Shown here one piece after another: positions 1 to 7,023 of a DNA stretch of 14,190 nucleotides. The notes under the pieces were generated by a model that was given only the letters and a program-made list of their open reading frames with translations, did not search any database and was not told where the DNA came from. The position numbers and the translations under genes are program-made. The DNA comes from Bacteriovoracaceae bacterium UBA2428 (lineage in GTDB: Bacteria > Bdellovibrionota > UBA2428). Location: the NCBI GenBank assembly GCA_002343545.1, contig DDRA01000166.1, forward strand, positions 13,245 to 27,434, in the 5' to 3' direction. Positions within the stretch are counted from its first letter, which is position 1. Every line of letters starts with the position of its first letter.

Positions 1-520
1 TCAGGCCGTGGCGCATCGGCAGCGACGCGGCGCCGACAAAACTTTCCCATCCTTTTTTTAGGTAGCTTCCTTCGATAGGGCGACCCGCCGGATTCGGCCG
101 ATCGAGAACCCAGACTTCCTTCTTATGGGCCGCGCAAGCTTCGAGCATATAAAGGAGCGTCGTGAGATAGGTATAGATGCGGCACCCGACATCTTGCAGA
201 TCGACGAGCGCGATATCGAAGCTCGCCATCATCTCCGGAGTCGGGCGCCGAACCCGTCCGTAAAGGCTAAATACGGGAATTTTGGCCGTCGGATCGAGGT
301 AATCGTCGCTCTCGATCATGTTGTACTGCTTTTCGCCCCGCATTCCGTGCTGGGGTCCAAAAGCGGCGCTCAGCCGAATTCCGGCCGCCGAAAGGGCGTC
401 CACACTGTGTTCCATCGAACGGGTCACCGAGGCCGCGTGGGCCACGAGCGCCACGCGCTTTCCCTTCAAGCGGGCTTGGAGCTTGGGATCCGATGCCAAA
501 ACTTCTACGCCGAGTTTCAT
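1..520 (-). CDS. namZ: Exo-beta-N-acetylmuramidase, NamZ/DUF1343 family (N-terminal part, runs off left edge)
   Basis: An open frame runs leftward from an ATG at 520 to the edge, giving 173 residues of a family usually near 400. The translation starts MKLGVEVLASDP and carries the family hallmarks in order: GPQHGMRGE (55-63), the very typical DLQDVGCRIYTYLTT (107-121) and VLDRPNPAG (138-146). NamZ enzymes (GH171) remove terminal MurNAc from the non-reducing ends of glycan fragments during cell-wall turnover. I see no signal peptide: the protein begins directly with the domain, so this copy may act in the cytoplasm, unlike the secreted Bacillus enzyme. There is no Shine-Dalgarno before the ATG, but CATAAT, a good -10 box on this strand, lies only about 10 bases upstream, which would give an almost leaderless mRNA. 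It diverges from the LysM lipoprotein gene. The family is confident; specificity is inferred from the family and the C-terminal half is not visible. Confidence 0.9.
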   Translation of the reverse strand, partial: MKLGVEVLASDPKLQARLKGKRVALVAHAASVTRSMEHSVDALSAAGIRLSAAFGPQHGMRGEKQYNMIESDDYLDPTAKIPVFSLYGRVRRPTPEMMASFDIALVDLQDVGCRIYTYLTTLLYMLEACAAHKKEVWVLDRPNPAGRPIEGSYLKKGWESFVGAASLPMRHGL

Positions 521-577
521 ATGTGACAGATTATGGCATCTTGCGCTTGCCCGAGAAACCCGCATACTAAAATGTAG
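521..577. promoter_or_regulatory. Divergent promoter region of namZ and the LysM lipoprotein
   Basis: Only 57 bp separate the two start codons, so both promoters must be here or inside the genes. Leftward, CATAAT (complement of 530-535) matches five of six -10 positions, with no good -35. Rightward, TAAAAT (568-573) also matches five of six, and TTGCCC at 547-552 is a weak -35 at a short 15-nt spacing; CATACT at 563-568 with TTGCGC at 541-546 is a second option. Either way transcription would begin within a few bases of the start codons, and neither ATG has a ribosome binding site, which suggests leaderless messages. Confidence 0.35.
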
Positions 578-1741
578 ATGGCAAAGCTGTACTCACGTCT
601 GCGCCTGGGTGCTTTAGGCACCGGCTTGCGTGATGTCGCCTTCGCCTCGCTCTCGCTCGGAATTCTCGCCCAGCTTGGCGCGTGCGCTACGCACACGGGA
701 GCGAGCGCGCCGCTCGAGAATCAAACCGACGAAGTCGCCGATCTCTCGCAAAGCGATTCGACGAGCTCTTCGTCTTCCGCCACGACCGTGGTCGAAGCGG
801 GAAGCGGCGAGACCTACGAGTTCCAGGCGGACTCCGCTTCGGCGAAGCGCCAGAATCTTGGCGGTCCGCGCGTCGCTTACCGAGGCAGCCGCGCTCCGCG
901 CATCGCCGCCGCTCCCTTCCAATCGGAAGGTATGTGGATGAACGGCTTCTACTTCGTGCGCGACGGCGGCGAGAGCTGGGAAAGCATCTCTCAGCGACTA
1001 TACTCCCGTAACGATCGAAGCCAGCTTTTGAAAAAGTGGAACGGCGGCAAGGCCCTCGAGGCCGGCACGGTCGTTTACTACAATTCGCCTTTCCGTCCGG
1101 ATGATTCCCAGTCCATGAAGGTCTTCGCCGAAGACTTCGGCTCGCCACTCGAATCCGTCACCGTTCAAAGCGGGGACTGGCTTTCGAAGATCGGCCAAGC
1201 CCGTTACGGCGACATGCGAACCTGGATGGAGATCGTTGCGCTGAACCCCGAGATCACGAACCCCGACCTTATCGAAGTCGGCCAAGTGATCCGCGTTCAG
1301 CCTGTCCAAGTTGATAGCCAAGCGGCCCTTGGTCGCCTCATCGAGGAAGTCGCCAAGAGCCAGTCTTCGGCGGCGCCGATGACGGACCCGGTTCACGAAA
1401 CCACCCACGAAGCGGTGGCCCCGGAGCACTCGGCCTCCACGGACCTACCGAGTATCCCCGAAGAAACGGTGGCCCAGGCGCCGTTTGAACAGGCTGAAGA
1501 GACGCCGATGCCTACTCAAGTTGAGCAGGCCCCGACCAAGAGCCCGGAACGAGCCACCAAGACCGCCCAAGGCCCTCCGGTCTCGGAACTTCACATGCAG
1601 ATCGCCGCGCTCGCTCTTTTCTCGGTTCTCCTTGGTCTCGTCGTCATGCGCCGCCTTCGCGCCCGCCGCGAACAGCAGCTTGCTCAAGCTGCCCAAGTGA
1701 CCACGCTGCCTACCCGCTCGAAAACGGGTAGTGGCGCCTAG
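578..1741 (+). CDS. LysM-domain lipoprotein with C-terminal membrane helix
   Basis: This 387-residue protein probably binds peptidoglycan from a membrane anchor. The N-terminus is a lipoprotein signal ending LGILAQLGAC, with Cys36 as the predicted lipidated residue. A Ser/Glu-rich linker follows. Residues 125-170 (YFVRDGGESWESISQRLY) look like a degenerate LysM, and 193-241 are a clear LysM (SVTVQSGDWLSKIG, RYGDMRTWMEIVALNP, IEVGQVIRV). After a long Pro/Glu/Thr-rich stretch (about 260-335) comes a single hydrophobic helix (340-358) and a basic tail RRLRARRE. An N-terminal lipid plus a C-terminal membrane helix is unusual. The ATG at 578 has no Shine-Dalgarno; an in-frame TTG at 626 would give a tidier lipoprotein signal (MRDVAFASLSLGILAQLGAC), so the start is uncertain. 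It is convergent with the hydrolase gene, 26 bp away. Confidence 0.85.
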   Translation: MAKLYSRLRLGALGTGLRDVAFASLSLGILAQLGACATHTGASAPLENQTDEVADLSQSDSTSSSSSATTVVEAGSGETYEFQADSASAKRQNLGGPRVAYRGSRAPRIAAAPFQSEGMWMNGFYFVRDGGESWESISQRLYSRNDRSQLLKKWNGGKALEAGTVVYYNSPFRPDDSQSMKVFAEDFGSPLESVTVQSGDWLSKIGQARYGDMRTWMEIVALNPEITNPDLIEVGQVIRVQPVQVDSQAALGRLIEEVAKSQSSAAPMTDPVHETTHEAVAPEHSASTDLPSIPEETVAQAPFEQAEETPMPTQVEQAPTKSPERATKTAQGPPVSELHMQIAALALFSVLLGLVVMRRLRARREQQLAQAAQVTTLPTRSKTGSGA

Positions 1742-1753
1742 GCAAGACGCCTA
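1709..1753. repeat. Two small inverted repeats at the convergent gene junction
   Basis: CTACCCG (1710-1716) and CGGGTAG (1725-1731) form a 7-bp stem with an 8-nt loop inside the last codons of the LysM gene. TAGGC (1739-1743) and GCCTA (1749-1753) form a second short stem over its stop codon. They sit where the two transcripts meet and could aid termination, but there is no T-run on either strand, so an intrinsic terminator is not established. Confidence 0.25.
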
Positions 1754-1767
1754 TCCAACCTCTCAAC

Positions 1768-2526
1768 TTACCGATTTTCCAGACTAATCAAGATCTGACT
1801 AGTCAACTTGCAGAAGCCATCCGGATCATCCGCGTGCACCCAATGGCCCGCGTTGGGTAGGCGATAGATCTCCGTAAAGCGACTCGCGCGGCGGCTCTTG
1901 CATTCTGCCGCGCGCTCTTCCGTAACGAACGAGGAGCGATCCCCCAAGATCATGTGGATCTCGCCTTCGAAATTTTCCCAAGCCGACCAGAGCGGCTCAC
2001 GGGCCGAGGCCTCCAAAAGATCCCGGAGTCGGTGGTCAAAACGCCAATCATGACGGCCCTCGAAGTCCCGGATGTTCGAAAGCAAAAACCGAGAGAGCCG
2101 CGAGCCCACGCCGAAGCGGGAGTCCAAAGCGTCGCGCGCGGCTTCGCGGGTTTCGAAGGGAGTCGGGACCTCAAAGATCTCCCGCAATTCCGCTAGACCC
2201 GCGGCACTCAAAACCGGCGACGAATCTTCCACCAAAAGGTGAGTGATAATGCCGGGCGCCATTTCCGCGATTTTCAGCAGCGGGCGAACTCCGAAAGAGT
2301 GACCTAAGGCAACGACCGGGTCGTCTCCGATCTGCTCTTTGAGATCCCGAGCGATGGACTCCAAATCGAGGGGGCGGGCCGCGTCACGACGCGACCCGTG
2401 ACCGAGAAGGTCGAAAGCCGCAAAGTCCCAACCGACAAGTTCCGGCCGCTGTTTGAGCTTGTGAAGAACGGGACCCCAATTCGCGGCCGATCCCAAAAAT
2501 CCGTGAACCAGCGCCAAGCGGCTCAA
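1768..2526 (-). CDS. Alpha/beta hydrolase, YbfF-like
   Basis: This is a 252-residue alpha/beta-hydrolase fold esterase-type enzyme, probably cytoplasmic. The oxyanion-hole motif HGFLGSAANW is near the N-terminus (about 8-17), the nucleophile elbow GHSFG puts Ser at residue 77, a strand end LGD gives a candidate acid at Asp196, and AGHWVHADDP supplies the catalytic His at 228. These resemble small esterases such as E. coli YbfF; the substrate cannot be read from sequence. I chose the TTG at 2526 because GGGGAGG lies six bases upstream and its TTGA overlaps the stop of the preceding lipoprotein gene by four bases, the usual sign of translational coupling. A longer in-frame start, TTG at 2562, lacks this support. 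It is the last gene of the leftward operon that includes thiBPQ. Confidence 0.85.
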   Translation of the reverse strand: MSRLALVHGFLGSAANWGPVLHKLKQRPELVGWDFAAFDLLGHGSRRDAARPLDLESIARDLKEQIGDDPVVALGHSFGVRPLLKIAEMAPGIITHLLVEDSSPVLSAAGLAELREIFEVPTPFETREAARDALDSRFGVGSRLSRFLLSNIRDFEGRHDWRFDHRLRDLLEASAREPLWSAWENFEGEIHMILGDRSSFVTEERAAECKSRRASRFTEIYRLPNAGHWVHADDPDGFCKLTSQILISLENR

Positions 2527-3278
2527 AGCGAGCCTCCCCGTCGAAGCTCCTGCATGGACCAATTTTTGAGTTCCGCATCGGCCCGATCTTTGGCTTCGGG
2601 GTTGGGAAAGGACTCACCGAGCTTGATCTCAAGATCACCGCCGAAGATGTCAATATTTTGACGGCCCGAGACGAGCTTCGCCGGATCACTCATCAAAAGC
2701 TTATGTGCGACCGAGGACCAATCGATGCGGATCGTCAGCGAAAGCCCCGGCGCGGACCCTTCACCGAACCAAACCCGAAGCGGGCCTTCCTTGAATTTCG
2801 GATGCCAGTCGGGGTCCTTCCTGACGAGCTCACAGCCCGGCCGGCAAAAAGTTCCGAAAAGCCTTTCGAGCGCGCTCCGGTCCAGGCGCAACGAGTAGAC
2901 ACCGGAAGACTCCCCCTCCCAGAACACGACTCGCAGATCGGCTCGCTTCGGAAGCTTCAAGTCGGTCCACGCTTTCTGGGGAAAACCTGGACCGAGAATC
3001 AAGAGGTCGCCGGAACGGCCGTTCCAAATCCGAAGGGTTTCCTTCGCGCTTTCCAGATCGCCAAAATTCCCACGCTCAACCCGAACGTTTCCGGACGGGC
3101 CCCAAATCGTCTCTTCGTGCTTCAACCAAGGATCGGCGCGACTCGAGTCCAGCCCGACCAAGATTTGGGGAACCTGCTTGAGCCCCGGAGGAGGCGTTTT
3201 GACCTCTTCGTTCTTGCCGGAACAGGCCACAACCAGCGCCAAAGAAACGATCAAAATTTGAGTGCTTCGGAATTCCAT
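2523..3278 (-). CDS. Lipoprotein of unknown function in the thiamine-uptake operon
   Basis: I do not recognise this 251-residue protein. It opens with a lipoprotein signal, ILIVSLALVVAC, with Cys19 as the lipidated residue, followed by a short polar/proline linker (SGKNEEVKTPPPG). The rest is an alpha/beta-looking soluble domain with no membrane segment. It has a CRPGC pair (Cys145, Cys149) that could form a disulfide, and several Trp/Gly-rich turns (WNGRSGDLLILGPGF, DWHPKFKEGPLRVWFGEG). The ATG at 3278 has GAAGG seven to eight bases upstream and overlaps the end of thiQ by 28 bases. The stop overlaps the hydrolase start by four. The tight coupling suggests a role linked to the transporter or to its neighbour hydrolase, but nothing in the sequence proves that. 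It faces the periplasm if the lipid signal is used. Confidence 0.75.
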   Translation of the reverse strand: MEFRSTQILIVSLALVVACSGKNEEVKTPPPGLKQVPQILVGLDSSRADPWLKHEETIWGPSGNVRVERGNFGDLESAKETLRIWNGRSGDLLILGPGFPQKAWTDLKLPKRADLRVVFWEGESSGVYSLRLDRSALERLFGTFCRPGCELVRKDPDWHPKFKEGPLRVWFGEGSAPGLSLTIRIDWSSVAHKLLMSDPAKLVSGRQNIDIFGGDLEIKLGESFPNPEAKDRADAELKNWSMQELRRGGSL

Positions 3279-3907
3279 TCGATGACCTTCGTGCCCAAGA
3301 CCCTAGCCTCATCCGCGTCGTGCGTCACAAGAATCGTCGGAACCGGGTTCTCGGAGAGGCCCTGAAGGATCCACGCCTGCAAATCCCGGCGACGATCGGG
3401 ATCGACGGCCGAAAGGGGCTCGTCGAGCAACAGAAGACGCGGCCGCGTCACGAGAGTGCGGGCCAACGCGACCCGCTGACGCTCACCCCCGCTGAGGTTC
3501 GACACGAGCCGATCCGCGAGCGCCGCGAGCCCGACCTTCTCAAGGAACTCGGTCGCCTTGTTCCGACGAAGGTCCTCGGACCAAGCGCTCGAATGGGGTT
3601 GGTAGCGTAGACCGAAGGCGACGTTCGCGGCCACGTCGAGACCCGGGAAAAGCGCGCCGTTCTGAAAGACGAATCCAACGCGCCGCCGATGCGCTTCGAG
3701 CTTCGTGATCTCTTCCGTCCCCAGATAGACACGGCCCGAAAGGGTGGGAGCCAGGCCCGCGAGCGATCGCAACAGCGTCGTCTTGCCGCATCCCGAAGGA
3801 CCGCGAAGCACGAGACGCTCGGAGGGACCGAGGGTGCCCGAAATCTCGACCGCCCCCTTACCCTCGACCGAAAAACGGAAAGCTTCCAGGCGCAGATATT
3901 CACTCAT
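3251..3907 (-). CDS. thiQ: Thiamine ABC transporter ATP-binding protein ThiQ
   Basis: This 218-residue ABC ATPase energises thiamine/TPP import on the cytoplasmic face of ThiP. All nucleotide-binding motifs are intact: Walker A GPSGCGKTT (36-44), Q-loop Gln82 in FVFQNGALFPGLDV, signature LSGGERQR (138-145), Walker B LLLLDEP (158-164), D-loop SAVD and H-loop His196 (LVTHDADEA). It is slightly shorter than E. coli ThiQ (about 232), with no extra C-terminal regulatory domain, unlike MalK-type ATPases. The ATG at 3907 overlaps the thiP stop in an ATGA arrangement. The same frame stays open for another 500 codons upstream, but that stretch is antisense-like noise inside thiP and is not part of the protein. 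The thiamine assignment rests on ThiB and ThiP beside it; alone the ATPase would fit several importer families. Confidence 0.92.
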   Translation of the reverse strand: MSEYLRLEAFRFSVEGKGAVEISGTLGPSERLVLRGPSGCGKTTLLRSLAGLAPTLSGRVYLGTEEITKLEAHRRRVGFVFQNGALFPGLDVAANVAFGLRYQPHSSAWSEDLRRNKATEFLEKVGLAALADRLVSNLSGGERQRVALARTLVTRPRLLLLDEPLSAVDPDRRRDLQAWILQGLSENPVPTILVTHDADEARVLGTKVIEWNSEALKF

Positions 3908-5460
3908 GATTTTTCTCCGTGACGGCGGCTCGCGATCCAGACGAAGGCGCAGACGCCGAAAAGCGTCGCCAGGACCCAGCTCGAACCCGAAAAGTCGTAG
4001 CGCGAAGCCATGCGCCGACTCATCGTCGCGAGCGTTTCGGTGTCGCGCAAGAACAACGTCGAGAAGCTCAGGTCGCCGATGGCGCCCAAGCTCGCGAGCG
4101 ACAAGAGACGAAGGCGGAGATCCCGGAGCGAAGGGCGAACGATGCGTCCCAAGATCTCGGAATCGTTCGCGCCGAGAAGCGCGGCGGCCTCGAGCGTCGT
4201 CGCCGGAAAACGATCGAGCTCCCGCTCGATCCAGTAGGCCGCGAAGGGGGCGAAAACGCAGGCGAGCCCCAATCCCGAAAGGAAAAACTGGGACCACGCG
4301 GATTCCGCCCAGAGATCGGCGCCCGCCGAGATCCAAAGCGCCGCGAGCAAAGTCGGAGAAATCCCCGAGAGCGAGAATACGAAGCGCCGCACGCGCGAGC
4401 CGGCGCGAAGCAAAAGTTCGAAGAAGACCATCACGCCGAGCGCCGTCAACGTGGCGAGCGAAAGCGAGGCACCGAGCGCGACGCCGAAGCCATCCGGCGG
4501 CAAGCCGCCTTTCGACAGCAAGCGAAACGGCGAAGCCCAAAGCGGCGCGAAAGCCGCCAGCAAAGCGCCCACGCCGAGCGCGCTCCAGGCTCCGGCGATC
4601 CGTGTGCCGCAAGGTTGCGACGATTCGGTCCGATCGAAATTTTCGGTCGACGTCGCCTCGCTTGCTCCGCTCCGTCGCGCCGCGAGCCAAGCGAGCGTCG
4701 CGGCGACGCCGAACTGAAGGACGGAAAGGACGAAGATGCGGGCCGGATCGGGATCCGTCTGCAAGGCGAAGTAGAGAAGAACTTCGGGACTGGAAGCCCG
4801 CGGACCGCCGCCCAAGATCACGACGGTCGAGAACGCGCCGAAGCTCCAAAGAAAAACGAGGGGCCACCAGGTTCGCGCCTCGTGCGCGAGCGGGCGCGCG
4901 AAGACCGTCGCCAAAGCGCGGCGGGGAGAGGCGCCCAGGGTCGTCGCGGCCGCGAGGAGTTCCGCGCCGCCGCCGAGGACCTGGTTCCGAAGCGAGCGAG
5001 CGACACCCGACGCAACGAAGAGCGCGTGAACGAGCACGTGCGCGGCCACGATGCCCGCCAATCCGATCGAAGGCCAGGCAGCCCAACGCTCGGAGACCCC
5101 CAAGGAAACGAGCGCGACGAGCACGCCCGGAAGCGCAAAGCAAAGCGATCCCGCGAGCTCCGCGAAGCGGCGGAGTGAACGCGCGAAGCGGCCCTCCGCC
5201 AACGCCAACGCCGTGCCGATCACCAGCGCGAAGACGAGCGTGAGGCTCGCGCTCAGGCACGCCTGCAGCAACGTGAACCCGACCGATCGCAACGCGATCC
5301 ACCCGAACGCGAGCGACAAGCCCCCGCTCGCCCAACCCGAAAGGCTCGTCTTCAGGAACGCGACGAGGGGAAAGATTCCGGCCGCGAGACCGAAGCCCGT
5401 GAGCGAGAGCCATGCCACGCGACCCGGTTGGCGCAAAAGCCGGTGGGCTAGAGGCTCCAA
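3904..5460 (-). CDS. thiP: Thiamine ABC transporter permease ThiP
   Basis: This is the membrane channel of the thiamine importer, a duplicated permease of about 518 residues (E. coli ThiP is 536) with roughly twelve hydrophobic segments. Each half carries an EAA loop that contacts ThiQ: AAATTLGASPRRALATVFARP (about 170-190) and EAAALLGANDSEILGRIVRP (424-443). Family-typical segments include VVILGGGPRASSPEVLLYFA in the first half and GAIGDLSFSTLF in the second. The start is uncertain. I chose TTG at 5460, which gives MEPLAHRLLRQPGR before the first helix and overlaps the thiB stop by 13 bases, with a GAAGG about eleven to twelve bases upstream. The frame is open further upstream, but that stretch lies inside thiB and reads as non-protein. 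A GTG a few codons later is another option. Confidence 0.9.
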   Translation of the reverse strand: MEPLAHRLLRQPGRVAWLSLTGFGLAAGIFPLVAFLKTSLSGWASGGLSLAFGWIALRSVGFTLLQACLSASLTLVFALVIGTALALAEGRFARSLRRFAELAGSLCFALPGVLVALVSLGVSERWAAWPSIGLAGIVAAHVLVHALFVASGVARSLRNQVLGGGAELLAAATTLGASPRRALATVFARPLAHEARTWWPLVFLWSFGAFSTVVILGGGPRASSPEVLLYFALQTDPDPARIFVLSVLQFGVAATLAWLAARRSGASEATSTENFDRTESSQPCGTRIAGAWSALGVGALLAAFAPLWASPFRLLSKGGLPPDGFGVALGASLSLATLTALGVMVFFELLLRAGSRVRRFVFSLSGISPTLLAALWISAGADLWAESAWSQFFLSGLGLACVFAPFAAYWIERELDRFPATTLEAAALLGANDSEILGRIVRPSLRDLRLRLLSLASLGAIGDLSFSTLFLRDTETLATMSRRMASRYDFSGSSWVLATLFGVCAFVWIASRRHGEKS

Positions 5461-6425
5461 CGATCGATCCACGCCTTCACCTCGTTGGGAGTTGCCGGCT
5501 TCGACGGGCTCCACGCCTTGATCGACGTCGTCGCTTTCATGCAATCCGGAAGCTTGGCCGCGGTCGAGGCGGGCATCATCCAATTCGTCGTCGCGATCTT
5601 CGCTTGGATCGTCGGGCCCATCATCAATTCGACGAGTTCACGCGCCTTGCCGCGTCCTTTGGCCACGCCCGTGAGCGCGATCCACTCTTCGACTTGCGGG
5701 TAGCCCTCTTCGAGCGGAATGGCGAGGTAACGTTCGCGGTCGGCGGGCGTTTTCTCTTCGCAACGGTGGTAGGACTCCGAGGTCACGTAGCTCCACACGA
5801 CGGCGCCTTGTCCGCCCATGAAGGCTTCGTACGCCGAGCTCCAGGAAGGGAAAACCCGCAAGGGCAAAGTCTTCGCGGCGGCTTCGGGCAAAGCCTTCAT
5901 CTCGTAGATCGCGCGAAGCCACCCCATCCCCGGGCTGCTCAGACGAGGATCCTGGACGAGGGCCTTGCCCTTGAGCTTGGCATCGACTTCCTTCCAAGAT
6001 TTCGGCCATTGCGCCTTGGGAAAACGTTTCGTGTCGGCGATGAACGCGAAGGTCCCGCGATCAAAGACGCGCTCGTCGGAAACGAGCCCTTCCGCGCGAG
6101 CCACCGCGAGCGCGGTCGAATCCAAACCCAGCACGATCTCGATGCGGCTTTTGCACCCGCGGCGTTTCTCGCTGCGAAGCCGCCCCACGAGATCCGAACT
6201 TCCCTTCGGAGTGACGGCGACGAGCTTGCAAGCGGCGCAGACCTTCGCCCACTCGCCCTGGAGGGCCTCGAAAACGGAGCCCTTTCCGACGAAGGACTCC
6301 GAGCTCAGGACATGGATTTCTTTTGGATCTCCGGAACCGCAATCGGCCGCGCGAGCGCCGAGGCTTAGGAAGAAGCCCGCGAGGAAGAACGCTCCGCCGC
6401 GGAACGACGCCGATAATTTCGCCAC
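5448..6425 (-). CDS. thiB: Thiamine-binding periplasmic protein ThiB
   Basis: This is the 325-residue substrate-binding protein of the thiamine/TPP importer. A signal peptide (FFLAGFFLSLGARA, cleavage about residue 26/27) sends it to the periplasm. The assignment follows from family motifs remembered from E. coli ThiB: IEIVLGLD (95-102), VQDPRLSSPGMGWL (157-170), PSWSSAYEAFMGG (193-205), VWSYVTSESYH (210-220) and TTNWMMPAS (279-287). The mature protein holds six cysteines, including a CAAC motif at 63-66, more than usual for this family. The start is GTG at 6425 with GGGAGG nine bases upstream, and no other start exists before the signal peptide. It overlaps the end of the DedA gene by 61 bases, so the whole signal peptide is encoded in a second frame of that gene. 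No TPP riboswitch-like sequence is visible on this strand. Confidence 0.93.
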   Translation of the reverse strand: MAKLSASFRGGAFFLAGFFLSLGARAADCGSGDPKEIHVLSSESFVGKGSVFEALQGEWAKVCAACKLVAVTPKGSSDLVGRLRSEKRRGCKSRIEIVLGLDSTALAVARAEGLVSDERVFDRGTFAFIADTKRFPKAQWPKSWKEVDAKLKGKALVQDPRLSSPGMGWLRAIYEMKALPEAAAKTLPLRVFPSWSSAYEAFMGGQGAVVWSYVTSESYHRCEEKTPADRERYLAIPLEEGYPQVEEWIALTGVAKGRGKARELVELMMGPTIQAKIATTNWMMPASTAAKLPDCMKATTSIKAWSPSKPATPNEVKAWIDRWSL

Positions 6426-7015
6426 AACCAGATGCCTCCCACGGCGGCCGCGACACCCACGACCGCCAGAACGATGAGTTTCCCTCGACCGGCGACGTCT
6501 TTCAGCTGGTCGAAATTATCGGAGTAGGCACCGTAGGCCCAATGACCCAAGAAAACGAAAACGGGGGCGCTCAAAAGCGCGGCCAAGCCGTCCGCAAAGA
6601 GGAAACGAACGTAGGAGAATTTCAAAAGGCCGGTCGTAAAGAAGGTCGGAGCCCGGAGCCCCGGCATGAAACGAGCCGCGCCAACGATCCAGGACCCATT
6701 CTTTCGGACGAGCTCTTCCGCCTTGCGGATCCGATCTTCGGGCAGAACCCAGCGGCCGAAACGAGTTCGCAAGAAGCGCTGACCGACGTAACGACCGAGG
6801 GCGTACGTGATGGAATCCCCGAGCAGGATTCCCACGTACATGAGGATCATGACGAAGATGAGAGAGATTCCGTTCTTGGCCGAGAGAAGTCCCGCGGCCA
6901 CCAGCACGACATCTTCCGGCAACGGCAGGCCGAGCCCGCAAGCGACCAGAACGAGGAACAGGCCCCACAATCCCAGGTGGCCTTCCGCCGAGCTTTGAAG
7001 AAGGTTCTCGAACAC
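6365..7015 (-). CDS. DedA-family integral membrane protein
   Basis: This 216-residue polytopic inner-membrane protein belongs to the DedA (SNARE-associated/VTT) family, members of which act as recyclers (flippases) of undecaprenyl phosphate or other lipids and affect envelope homeostasis. Family marks are GLGLPLPEDVVLVAAG (27-42) with the conserved acidic Glu34, ILLGDSITYALGRYVG (63-78) with Asp67, and RFMPGLRAPTFFTTG (115-129) with the two conserved arginines 115 and 121. A final helix (about 180-198) and a basic tail YRRRSAAERS follow. The start is GTG at 7015, eight bases after the subtilase stop. There is no good Shine-Dalgarno, so translation probably depends on coupling to the gene before. 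Which lipid it moves cannot be read from the sequence; recycling of wall lipid carrier is an inference. Confidence 0.9.
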   Translation of the reverse strand: MFENLLQSSAEGHLGLWGLFLVLVACGLGLPLPEDVVLVAAGLLSAKNGISLIFVMILMYVGILLGDSITYALGRYVGQRFLRTRFGRWVLPEDRIRKAEELVRKNGSWIVGAARFMPGLRAPTFFTTGLLKFSYVRFLFADGLAALLSAPVFVFLGHWAYGAYSDNFDQLKDVAGRGKLIVLAVVGVAAAVGGIWLWRNYRRRSAAERSSSRASS

Positions 7016-7023
7016 GCCGGAAC

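Noticed and set aside
125..617. Plus-strand open frames in the first 600 bases
   Set aside because: They are shadows of the NamZ gene on the minus strand, whose translation contains unmistakable family motifs.
3744..5243. Long plus-strand open frame of 499 codons opposite thiP/thiQ
   Set aside because: The translation is an Arg/Ala/Ser/Pro-rich low-complexity string typical of antisense reading of high-GC codons, and the minus strand here encodes clear transporter subunits.
3908..5413. Upstream extension of the ThiQ frame that would make a 720-residue fusion
   Set aside because: The added 500 residues are Arg/Gly/Ala-rich with no domain, and thiP occupies this stretch in another frame. ATGA overlap marks the true thiQ start at 3907.
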